Shown: positions 8,991-15,481 of the stretch, in pieces
Position numbering within the stretch: position 1 is the stretch's first letter
Layout of the letters: each line of letters starts with the position of its first letter
DNA from: Defluviitaleaceae bacterium
GTDB lineage: Bacteria > Bacillota > Clostridia > Lachnospirales > WRAX01
Assembly: GCA_009785595.1 (NCBI GenBank)
Contig: WQVZ01000003.1
Location: 1-57,998, forward strand
DNA length: 57,998 bases
Direction of reading: 5' to 3'
Notes under the pieces: generated by a model
Database searches by the model: none
Seen by the model: the letters and a program-made list of their open reading frames with translations, nothing else
What the model was told of the DNA's origin: nothing
Made by a program: the position numbers and the translations under genes

Positions 8991-9019
8991 TTGACAAAGA
9001 GGTTGGGCGGGTGTAAAAT
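8991..9019 (+). promoter_or_regulatory. SigA-type promoter for ylxM-ffh
   Basis: Perfect TTGACA at 8991, 17-base spacer, TAAAAT at 9014, about 50 bases upstream of the ylxM start. It probably drives the SRP/ribosomal operon that follows. Confidence 0.7.
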
Positions 9020-9070
9020 GGGTTGGTGTAAATGTGTTTTACTTTACAGCCCAGTGGCTACAGGTGAGAT

Positions 9071-9394
9071 ATGGACGCTTTACTGCATAATACATTATTG
9101 TTTGATTTTTATGGCGATTTGCTGACAGAAAAGCAAAAGAATATTTACCATATGTATCATTGCGAGGATTTGTCGCTGGCAGAAATCGGCAGTCGTTTGA
9201 ACATAAGCCGGCAGGCGGTTAATTTTTCTATAAAGCAAGCTCAGCGCAGTTTTTTGGCTTTTGAAGAAGTTTTGGGGCTGGTTGAGCAGCATATTGCCGC
9301 ACAAAACCATGTGGGGGCATTGCGACAGGCTTTGGAGAACAAAGATTATGTTGCCGGAAATAAAATATTGACAGAATTAAGCAAGCTTGTGTAA
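9071..9394 (+). CDS. ylxM: YlxM/p13-family SRP-associated helix-turn-helix protein
   Basis: A 107-residue protein with a sigma-factor-like helix-turn-helix: LTEKQKNIYHMYHCEDLSLAEIG followed by SRLNISRQAVNFSIKQAQ. This is the UPF0122/YlxM family, found beside ffh in Firmicutes and shown in some streptococci to bind SRP components. Here too ffh follows, though a MITE-like element of about 220 bp separates them. The ATG at 9071 has AGGTGA just upstream. The last codons lie in a 14-base tandem duplication. Likely role: regulatory or accessory factor for signal recognition particle function. Confidence 0.88.
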   Translation: MDALLHNTLLFDFYGDLLTEKQKNIYHMYHCEDLSLAEIGSRLNISRQAVNFSIKQAQRSFLAFEEVLGLVEQHIAAQNHVGALRQALENKDYVAGNKILTELSKLV

Positions 9395-9408
9395 GCAAGC
9401 TTGTGTAA
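9381..9408 (+). repeat. 14-base tandem duplication across the ylxM stop codon
   Basis: The 14-mer GCAAGCTTGTGTAA occurs at 9381-9394 and again at 9395-9408. The second copy adjoins the left end of the MITE-like element. The first copy ends with the ylxM stop codon. Confidence 0.85.
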
Positions 9409-9626
9409 GAGTCTGCCTAAAATCTAACCTGAACCAATTTTTGAGCCTTGCAGTTTGCCCTCTGGGCAAACTGGGCGTAGCCCACTTTTGCTTCGCAAAA
9501 GCACTGGATTTTGCGAAGCAAAATGTTGAAGCGACAGCCGTTTTTGCACGCTTTTTGCAAAAACGGTGATAGCGAAGAGTGTTAAGTGAAAAAAATTGCG
9601 TGAAGATAGATTTTAGGCAGGCTTTA
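9406..9626 (+). mobile_element. MITE-like hairpin-rich element, copy 1
   Basis: About 220 bp with imperfect terminal inverted repeats: CTGCCTAAAATCTA at the left and TAGATTTTAGGCAG at the right. Both ends lie next to a TA dinucleotide (9406-9407 and 9625-9626), as expected of elements moved by IS630/Tc1-type transposases. It encodes no plausible protein. Inside are four strong hairpins, including GTTTGCCC/GGGCAAAC, two CTTTTGC/GCAAAAG types, and CCGTTTTTGC with its complement. A second copy in opposite orientation lies at 23886-24114. The right end adjoins the ffh Shine-Dalgarno sequence. Confidence 0.8.
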
Positions 9627-9638
9627 AGGAGGTGCGCC

Positions 9639-10988
9639 ATGGCTTTTGAAAGCCTAACAACAAAGCTTTCCGGTGTTTTTAAACAATTGCGCGGAAAGGG
9701 AAAATTATCAGAAAAAGACGTGAAAGAAGCCATGCGCGAGGTGCGCTTGGCACTGCTTGAAGCTGATGTCAACTTTAAGATAGTTAAAGAATTTGTGGCG
9801 GCTGTCACGGAAAAAGCTGTGGGGGACGAGGTTTTAAAGGGTCTTAACCCCGGTCAGTTTGTGGTAAAAATTGTAAATGATGAACTGACAGCACTGATGG
9901 GCAGCACCCAAAGCAAAATTAGTTTTTCTAACAATCCGCCCAGCGTGTTTATGATGGTTGGGTTGCAGGGATCTGGCAAGACAACAACCAGTGGCAAAAT
10001 AGCCGCGCAATTGCGAAAACAAGGCAAAAACCCCTTGCTGGTGGCCTGTGACATCTATCGCCCGGCTGCCATAAAACAACTGCAAGTTGTTGGCAACAAC
10101 CTAAGTATACCCGTGTATGAAAAAGGCGGACAAAGTCCTGTGCAGACTGCCCTGGAAGCGGTGGAACACGCCCGCGGCCATAATATGGATGTAGTGATAA
10201 TTGATACGGCTGGCAGGCTTCATATAGACGAAGAATTGATGGACGAATTGGCAGGAATAAAGGCCGCCGTTAAGCCTCAAGAGATACTGTTGGTTGTGGA
10301 TGCAATGACCGGCCAGGATGCTGTAAATGTTGCCGAAAATTTCAACGAAAAAATAGGTATTGACGGCATTGTTATCACCAAGCTAGATGGTGATACCCGT
10401 GGCGGTGCTGCGCTGTCTGTGCGGAAAATTACCGGCAAGCCCATAAAATTTGTAGGCATGGGTGAAAAAGTCGATGATTTAGAGCCTTTCCATCCTGACC
10501 GTATGGCCGGACGTATTTTGGGCATGGGCGATATTATGACAATTATCGACAAAGCTCAGCAAAATATTGATGCTGAAGAGGCCATGGCTTTGGAGAGAAA
10601 ACTCCGGAAAAATGAATTTGATCTTGACGATTTTCTGCAGCAAATGCAGCAAGTGCGGAAAATGGGGCCATTAAAGAACATCTTGGGCATGATTCCTGGT
10701 GCAGGCAACATTAATATTGATGATGATATGGTTAATGAAAAAACCATGGGCCATGTGGAGGCTATAATTCAATCTATGACCCCAAAAGAGCGGTCAAACC
10801 CCGCTATTTTAAGCGGTCCGCGCAAGCGACGCATTGCTTTGGGCAGCGGCCGTAGCATACAGGAAGTTAACCGATTGTTAAAGCAATTTGATGAAATGAA
10901 AAAGATGATGAAGCAGTTTAGCGACATGGGTAAATCCGGCAAAAAGAGAGGCAAGATGCCTTTCCCTAATATGCCGTTTATGAAATAA
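9639..10988 (+). CDS. ffh: signal recognition particle protein Ffh
   Basis: The 449-residue GTPase of the signal recognition particle, which binds 4.5S/6S RNA and emerging signal sequences and docks with FtsY at the membrane. The N domain (residues 1-90) is followed by the G domain with GLQGSGKTTTSGK, CDIYRPAAIKQL, IIDTAGR, and TKLDGDTRGGAALS. The C-terminal M domain is rich in methionine, with SGPRKRRIALGSGRSIQEVN as the RNA-binding part. The start at 9639 has AAGGAGG; a longer reading into the MITE is not credible. The gene is complete, and the MITE sits just outside its translation signal. Confidence 0.97.
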   Translation: MAFESLTTKLSGVFKQLRGKGKLSEKDVKEAMREVRLALLEADVNFKIVKEFVAAVTEKAVGDEVLKGLNPGQFVVKIVNDELTALMGSTQSKISFSNNPPSVFMMVGLQGSGKTTTSGKIAAQLRKQGKNPLLVACDIYRPAAIKQLQVVGNNLSIPVYEKGGQSPVQTALEAVEHARGHNMDVVIIDTAGRLHIDEELMDELAGIKAAVKPQEILLVVDAMTGQDAVNVAENFNEKIGIDGIVITKLDGDTRGGAALSVRKITGKPIKFVGMGEKVDDLEPFHPDRMAGRILGMGDIMTIIDKAQQNIDAEEAMALERKLRKNEFDLDDFLQQMQQVRKMGPLKNILGMIPGAGNINIDDDMVNEKTMGHVEAIIQSMTPKERSNPAILSGPRKRRIALGSGRSIQEVNRLLKQFDEMKKMMKQFSDMGKSGKKRGKMPFPNMPFMK

Positions 10989-11009
10989 ATAAAACTGGAG
11001 GTAATTAAA

Positions 11010-11249
11010 TTGGTAAAGATTAGGTTGAAAAGAATGGGTGCAAAGAAAAAGCCTTTCTATCGTATTGTTGTGGCGGATTCCAGAGTGGCCCGTGATGGCA
11101 AAACCATTGAAGAAATCGGTTATTATGACCCTACGCAGGAGCCTTCTGTTATCAAGGTGGACGCAGATGCCGCTAAGCGTTGGCTGGGTAATGGTGCCCA
11201 ACCAACTGATACTGTGCGTTCTATTTTGAAGAAGTCAGGGGTGCTTTAA
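11010..11249 (+). CDS. rpsP: 30S ribosomal protein S16
   Basis: A component of the small ribosomal subunit that aids 30S assembly. The protein is 79 residues, normal for S16, and reads [20 protein letters not shown] at the start, with the conserved [14 protein letters not shown] block. Initiation is at TTG 11010, with CTGGAGGT 7 bases upstream, since no ATG occurs in the right place. It lies 21 bases after ffh and 24 bases before khpA in one operon, the standard Firmicutes arrangement. Confidence 0.97.
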   Translation: MVKIRLKRMGAKKKPFYRIVVADSRVARDGKTIEEIGYYDPTQEPSVIKVDADAAKRWLGNGAQPTDTVRSILKKSGVL

Positions 11250-11273
11250 GCCTAAAGTTCAGCGAGGTGGAAA

Positions 11274-11507
11274 ATGAAAGAACTATTAGAAATTATTGCA
11301 AAGCAGCTTGTGGATAATCCGGATGATGTTGTTGTCACCGAATCTACAGGAGAAAAAGGGCAAATCTTAGAACTGAGAGTTGCGCAAGCTGATATGGGCA
11401 AAGTTATTGGAAAGCAGGGCAAAATTGCGAAGTCCATCAGGACAGTTATTCGCGCCGCTGCCATCCACGCCGAAAAATATGTGACTGTTGTTATTGTGCA
11501 ACAATAA
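11274..11507 (+). CDS. khpA: KH-domain RNA-binding protein KhpA
   Basis: A 77-residue protein made almost wholly of one KH domain. The RNA-contacting loop reads VIGKQGKIAKSIRTVIRAAA, with the GxxG signature intact. KhpA (YlqC) works with KhpB/Jag in Firmicutes to bind many RNAs and affect cell elongation. Its place between rpsP and rimM is the common one; a YlqD homologue found in some bacilli is absent. A GAGGTGG ribosome binding site precedes the start. Confidence 0.93.
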   Translation: MKELLEIIAKQLVDNPDDVVVTESTGEKGQILELRVAQADMGKVIGKQGKIAKSIRTVIRAAAIHAEKYVTVVIVQQ

Positions 11508-11535
11508 ATATTTAACGAAAGGTAGCATTTTTGCG

Positions 11536-11554
11536 AGGGGCGATGCCCCTTTTT
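11536..11554 (+). terminator. Terminator-like hairpin directly before rimM
   Basis: AGGGGC (11536-11541), loop GAT, GCCCCT (11545-11550), then TTTT. It ends 8 bases before the first candidate rimM start codon, inside what should be one operon. It may cause partial termination or act as a translation control element. Confidence 0.5.
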
Positions 11555-11562
11555 CCTTGTTT

Positions 11563-12075
11563 ATGATGACAGATTATTTTGAAATTGGAAAGATTGTTAA
11601 TACTGTGGGTATAGCAGGCGAAATTAAAGTATACCCCACTACTGATGACCCAAAACGCTTTGGCTTATTGGAAACAATCAGAATTATGCATAAAGGCGAG
11701 ATGATTGAGAAGACCGTGAGAAATGCGCGATACCACAAGAATCTTGTTATGCTTAAATTGGAAGGCATAGACGATGTAGAAGCTGCTCACAGTCTACGTG
11801 GCGGTGTTATTGTTGTGGAACGTGAACAGGCCTTGCCCTTAAGTGACAATGAGTATTATTTGCAAGATTTGGTGGGCATGACGGTGGTTGCCGAGGGCGG
11901 ACGTGAGTTAGGCATTTTGGCTGATGTGATTTTTACCGGCGCAAATGATGTGTATATTGTGCGGCGTGAAGGTGCCAAAGACTTGCTGATACCGGCCATT
12001 AGCCAATGCATACTTAGTGTTGATGTGTCAGAACGGCGGATGGTTGTGCATCTTTTGGAGGGGTTGGAATCATGA
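11563..12075 (+). CDS. rimM: ribosome maturation factor RimM
   Basis: Of about 170 residues, it binds S19 and helps mature the 30S head and process 16S rRNA. Two beta-barrel domains are visible: the N-terminal RimM domain (YFEIGKIVNTVGIAGEIKVY) and the C-terminal PRC-barrel (EYYLQDLVGMTVV through LLIPAISQCILSVDV). Translation probably starts at one of two adjacent ATG codons (11563 or 11566). Neither has a visible Shine-Dalgarno sequence, and a GC-rich hairpin with a T run lies immediately upstream. The stop overlaps trmD by ATGA. Confidence 0.93.
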   Translation: MMTDYFEIGKIVNTVGIAGEIKVYPTTDDPKRFGLLETIRIMHKGEMIEKTVRNARYHKNLVMLKLEGIDDVEAAHSLRGGVIVVEREQALPLSDNEYYLQDLVGMTVVAEGGRELGILADVIFTGANDVYIVRREGAKDLLIPAISQCILSVDVSERRMVVHLLEGLES

Positions 12076-12743
12076 ATTTCCATGTGTTGACGCTGTTTCC
12101 GGAGGTTTTTGATACTATCAACCACTCTATGATAAAGCGCGCGATTGAGTCGGGCAAAATATCCATAAACCCTGTATATATCAGAGATTTTGCCACTAAC
12201 AACCGCCGTCAAACCGACGGATATCCTTATGGTGGCGGTGCCGGAATGGTTATGATGGCTGAGCCTATTTATAGAGCCTACAAATCCCTTGAAATCAACC
12301 ATCCTCGCACTATATACTTGACGCCCCAGGGCAAAGTTTTTAACCAGGCCATGGCCCAAGAATTATCTGCCGAGCCTGACTTGGTGCTGCTTTGTGGTCA
12401 TTATGAGGGTGTGGATCAGCGCATTATTGACGAAATTGTCACGGATGAAGTGTCAATAGGGGATTTTGTGCTAACTGGCGGCGAAATTGCTGCCATGGCT
12501 GTTATTGATGCTGTGGCGCGGCTGGTGCCGGGGGTTATCAAGGCGGATTCTTTGGATGCTGAAAGTTTTTCTGCTGGGCTGTTAGAATACCCACAGTATA
12601 CGCGCCCACCGGAATTTATGGGGAGAATGGTGCCGGAGATACTGCTTTCTGGCCATCATGCCGAAATTGAAAAATGGCGACATCAGCAGGCCGTGGAAGC
12701 TACACGGAGTAAACGGCCGGATTTGTTGGCTGAGGAGGAGTAA
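12072..12743 (+). CDS. trmD: tRNA (guanine-N1-)-methyltransferase TrmD
   Basis: Methylates G37 of tRNAs next to the anticodon, using S-adenosylmethionine, to prevent frameshifting. The 223-residue protein opens MNFHVLTLFPEVFD and carries the deep trefoil knot motifs: YGGGAGMVM, LLCGHYEGVDQR, EVSIGDFVLTGGE, and the substrate loop near YPQYTRP. It is coupled to rimM by ATGA and to a 31-codon ORF by TAATG. In most Bacillota rplS (L19) follows trmD; it does not here. Confidence 0.97.
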   Translation: MNFHVLTLFPEVFDTINHSMIKRAIESGKISINPVYIRDFATNNRRQTDGYPYGGGAGMVMMAEPIYRAYKSLEINHPRTIYLTPQGKVFNQAMAQELSAEPDLVLLCGHYEGVDQRIIDEIVTDEVSIGDFVLTGGEIAAMAVIDAVARLVPGVIKADSLDAESFSAGLLEYPQYTRPPEFMGRMVPEILLSGHHAEIEKWRHQQAVEATRSKRPDLLAEEE

Positions 12744-12838
12744 TGGCTAAGAGAATTTTTGCTGGGCTTGCGGCACTGGTTGTACTTGTTTTATTTTTGT
12801 ACATCTTTGTTATACCCGGCGGTTGGGTGCCTTGGTAA
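12743..12838 (+). CDS. 31-residue single-pass membrane microprotein
   Basis: The trmD stop and this start share one base (TAATG), and GAGGAGGAG directly precedes it, so translation should be efficient. The peptide MAKRIFAGLAALVVLV and on to a PGGWVPW tail has a short basic N-terminus, one hydrophobic span of about 18 residues and a tryptophan-rich end. No family is recognised. It occupies the spot where rplS is normally found. The coupling and clean membrane profile argue for a real gene, but conservation cannot be judged here. Confidence 0.55.
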   Translation: MAKRIFAGLAALVVLVLFLYIFVIPGGWVPW

Positions 12839-12932
12839 GAAAGAGGCTACACTATGTGGTTGTTAAAAATTGCTGGAGGAAGGTTTGCGATTGGCTTAGA
12901 TTCGTACCTCGCACCCTGTTAGGTGGACAAGA

Positions 12933-14240
12933 ATGACAAAACGTGTGGCGGCCACAACTGTGGGTTGCAAGGTTAATCTATATGATACCCAAGCGGTGTT
13001 GCAGAGGTTTGTGGAGCAGGGATACGAAGTAGCAGACTTTGCTAGTGACGCGGACGTTTATATTGTTAATACCTGTTCTGTGACCAATATTGCCGACAAA
13101 AAGTCTCGCCAGATGATACGCCGGGCAAAAAGCCGCGGTGGTATTGTTGTGGCTATGGGATGCGCTGTACAGGCGGATGGGGTTAGGTTTGCGGAAATTG
13201 GTGTGGATATTGTGGTGGGGACGGCGGAGCGCGGCAGGATTGTAGATTTTGTGGAGCGATTTATACAAGATTCTGTCAAAATTGAACATATTGTTGATAT
13301 TTCTGCCGAAACTGACTTTGAAGATGCCTTTGTGGAGCAGATTGATGGCCGGACGCGGGCATTTTTGAAGATACAAGATGGTTGCGACAATTTTTGTGCT
13401 TATTGTATTGTGCCTCATGTGCGGGGTCGTCCGCGCAGCAGACCTGTTGCTGATGTTTTGGCCCAAGCAAGACATTTTGCTGATGCCGGCCGCAAAGAAA
13501 TAGTTGTGGCGGGTATTCATGTGGCATCTTATGGGAAAGATTTGGGAGAGGGCAATGGGGCTTTGCTGGCTATGCTCAAAGAAATTTGTGGTCTGTCGGG
13601 CGTTGAGCGTGTGCGGCTGTCTTCTGTGGAGCCTGGTGTGATAACGCCGGATTTTTTGGATTTTGCAGCGGCAAACCCTAAATTTTGTGACCATTTGCAT
13701 TTGTCCCTACAGTCTGGCAGTGACAGAATTTTGAAGCTGATGAACCGAAAATATACAACCGGTGAATATGCTAACGCCGTGGAGAAATTACGGATGACGA
13801 TGCCGGAAATAAGCATTACGACGGATATTATAGCGGGTTTTCCCGGCGAAACTGATGACGACCATAAGCAAACCATGGCCTTTGTGGAGGATTTGGGTCT
13901 TTGTGGGCTGCATGTTTTTCCTTTTGCGGCCAAGGCGGGTACGGCGGCGGCGGATATGCCGGGGCAATTGGCGGGCAATATCAAACAGAGCAGGGCGGCG
14001 GAATTGGTTGCCCTGGGCAAAAGGTTGACCGATGTGCGCTATGCCGGGTATGTGGGTAAAACCGTGGCCGTGCTGGTGGAAGAGCGAAAAGCGGGGCTAT
14101 TTGTGGGCAAAACGACTAATTATTTGTCTGTGGGTTTTGAGTCCGACAGGGATTTGACTAATACCATCGTGGGTATGAAAATAGAAAGTCAACGTGGTGA
14201 TATGCTTTTTGGGCAACCTGGTGTAGTCATATGTGGCTAA
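12933..14240 (+). CDS. mtaB: tRNA (N6-threonylcarbamoyladenosine(37)-C2)-methylthiotransferase MtaB
   Basis: A radical-SAM enzyme that adds a methylthio group to t6A37 of ANN-decoding tRNAs. The 435-residue protein has an N-terminal UPF0004 domain with three cysteines (VGCKVN, NTCSVTN, MGCAVQ), the radical SAM motif CDNFCAYC near residue 150, and a C-terminal TRAM domain. The opening TVGCKVNLYDTQ separates MtaB from MiaB, which is also present at 56405. AGGTGG lies before the ATG. The 94 bases before it hold only a doubtful 22-codon ORF (12854-12922) and a small CACC/GGTG hairpin. Confidence 0.92.
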   Translation: MTKRVAATTVGCKVNLYDTQAVLQRFVEQGYEVADFASDADVYIVNTCSVTNIADKKSRQMIRRAKSRGGIVVAMGCAVQADGVRFAEIGVDIVVGTAERGRIVDFVERFIQDSVKIEHIVDISAETDFEDAFVEQIDGRTRAFLKIQDGCDNFCAYCIVPHVRGRPRSRPVADVLAQARHFADAGRKEIVVAGIHVASYGKDLGEGNGALLAMLKEICGLSGVERVRLSSVEPGVITPDFLDFAAANPKFCDHLHLSLQSGSDRILKLMNRKYTTGEYANAVEKLRMTMPEISITTDIIAGFPGETDDDHKQTMAFVEDLGLCGLHVFPFAAKAGTAAADMPGQLAGNIKQSRAAELVALGKRLTDVRYAGYVGKTVAVLVEERKAGLFVGKTTNYLSVGFESDRDLTNTIVGMKIESQRGDMLFGQPGVVICG

Positions 14241-14264
14241 AATATTAAATTTTTGTTGAAGATA

Positions 14265-14293
14265 TTGCAATTTTATTGAAAATGTATTATGAT
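14265..14293 (+). promoter_or_regulatory. SigA-type promoter of the ireB-ruvX operon
   Basis: TTGCAA at 14265, 17-base spacer, TATGAT at 14288, in AT-rich DNA 50 bases upstream of ireB. Confidence 0.5.
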
Positions 14294-14343
14294 GGAAGAG
14301 TGACATGCAGCAGGCACGGAAAATGGGAAAAGCGGAGGTCATT

Positions 14344-14625
14344 ATGAGGCCGAGAGAAAGAGATTTGTCGAGGAATTTGTCGCATACGCAGAAGATAAGT
14401 GCCATTGGCAAGGAAGGTAAAAACCGGGCCAGGGATATTTTGCTTGAGGTTCATGAAGCCCTGTTGGATAAGGGTTATGACCCGGTGGTGCAGATTGTGG
14501 GCTATATTCTTTCCGGCGACCCCACCTATATTACCGCCCACCGCAATGCTCGCAGTCTTATAGGGCGACTGGAGCGGGACGAGCTTTTAGAGGAAATTAT
14601 TAAATTTTACTTGGAGCGGCGTTAA
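14344..14625 (+). CDS. IreB-family regulatory phosphoprotein
   Basis: A 93-residue member of UPF0297 (IreB). In Enterococcus IreB is phosphorylated on N-terminal threonines by the PASTA kinase IreK and affects cephalosporin resistance. The conserved core is plain: [36 protein letters not shown], and [19 protein letters not shown]. The N-terminus ([12 protein letters not shown]) has possible phosphorylation sites. The start at 14344 is set by GGAGG; an ATG at 14305 lacks one. It overlaps ruvX at TAATG, the usual partner. Confidence 0.88.
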   Translation: MRPRERDLSRNLSHTQKISAIGKEGKNRARDILLEVHEALLDKGYDPVVQIVGYILSGDPTYITAHRNARSLIGRLERDELLEEIIKFYLERR

Positions 14626-15416
14626 TGGGGGAGATTGGGCGGATTTTAGGGCTGGATTATGGCGACGCTCGTATAGGTGTGGCTATATCTGATCCTCTTG
14701 GCTGGACGGCCCGGGGGCTGTGTGCTGTGGGCCGCAAAAATCCTGTTGATCTTGCTTCCAGCGTGGCTGCTATTGTGGATATTGTGGCTGAACATGACGT
14801 TGCGGCCATTGTGATTGGCTATCCCAAAAATATGGACAATAGCGAGGGCGAAACATGTCGAAAGGTACTGGTTTTTAAAAAGAAGTTGCAGCGGGCATTG
14901 CCTAATATGCCCATAGAATTGTTTGACGAAAGGTTGACCACCAGCAGGGCCCAGCAGATTTTTGCCGAGACTAATTTGGCGAGGTCTAAGCACCAGCAAA
15001 ATGTGGACAAACTGGCGGCGGCTATTATTTTGCAGGGATATTTGGACAATAGAACTGCGGCACAAAAGGAGAAGAATATGGACTTTGATCAAAATGTAAA
15101 CGAAAATTTCGACGAAAATGAAGAGATGGAACTGGATTTGGACGAGATGGAGTTTGAGACCATTGTAATGACCGACGACGAAGGCAATGAAATCGAGTAT
15201 GTTATCATTGACGAATTTGTTAACAATGACGTTAACTACCTTATCATGATTAAGGCGGAGGACGCTGACGATGATGAGGCGGAAGCTGTTATTTTTAAAC
15301 AAATAGAGGCTTCTGACGAAGAATTTGTTTATGAAGAAATAGACGAGGACGAATATAACGGACTGGAAGATATGTTAAAGACGCGTCTGGCGGAATTTGA
15401 TATTGATGTTCAGTAA
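14625..15416 (+). CDS. ruvX: RuvX (YqgF) pre-16S rRNA nuclease fused to a DUF1292 domain
   Basis: A 263-residue protein in two parts. Residues 1-145 form the RNase H-like YqgF/RuvX domain (ILGLDYGDARIGVAISDPLG, IVIGYPKNMDNSEG, LFDERLTTSRA, HQQNVDKLAAAIIL), which matures the 16S 5' end or resolves Holliday junctions. Residues about 150-263 are an acidic DUF1292/YrzB domain (FETIVMTDDEGNEIEYVIID). These are usually separate adjacent genes. Inside the fused frame AAAAGGAG followed by ATG at 15078 would start exactly at the second domain, so both fused and free forms may be made. The start overlaps the ireB stop by one base. Confidence 0.88.
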   Translation: MGEIGRILGLDYGDARIGVAISDPLGWTARGLCAVGRKNPVDLASSVAAIVDIVAEHDVAAIVIGYPKNMDNSEGETCRKVLVFKKKLQRALPNMPIELFDERLTTSRAQQIFAETNLARSKHQQNVDKLAAAIILQGYLDNRTAAQKEKNMDFDQNVNENFDENEEMELDLDEMEFETIVMTDDEGNEIEYVIIDEFVNNDVNYLIMIKAEDADDDEAEAVIFKQIEASDEEFVYEEIDEDEYNGLEDMLKTRLAEFDIDVQ

Positions 15417-15423
15417 TGTTTGT

Positions 15424-15444
15424 GGGCAGATGTAGAATCTGCCC
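15424..15444. other. Perfect 8-bp hairpin between ruvX and rnj
   Basis: GGGCAGAT and ATCTGCCC flank a five-base loop. There is no T run, so it is not a standard terminator. It may be an mRNA stability or processing site ahead of the RNase J gene. Confidence 0.5.
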
Positions 15445-15481
15445 CTGCTAAATGAATCGGAATGATTAGGAGGTAAAATTT

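Noticed and set aside
9406-9626. Considered the hairpin-rich unit as a CRISPR array or riboswitch
   Set aside because: There are no regularly spaced direct repeats with unique spacers, and a second inverted copy with TA borders points to a mobile element.
12854-12922. 22-codon ORF (MWLLKIAGGRFAIGLDSYLAPC-like) between the microprotein and mtaB
   Set aside because: Only a weak AGAGG site, no hydrophobic or other recognisable profile; could not be told from chance.
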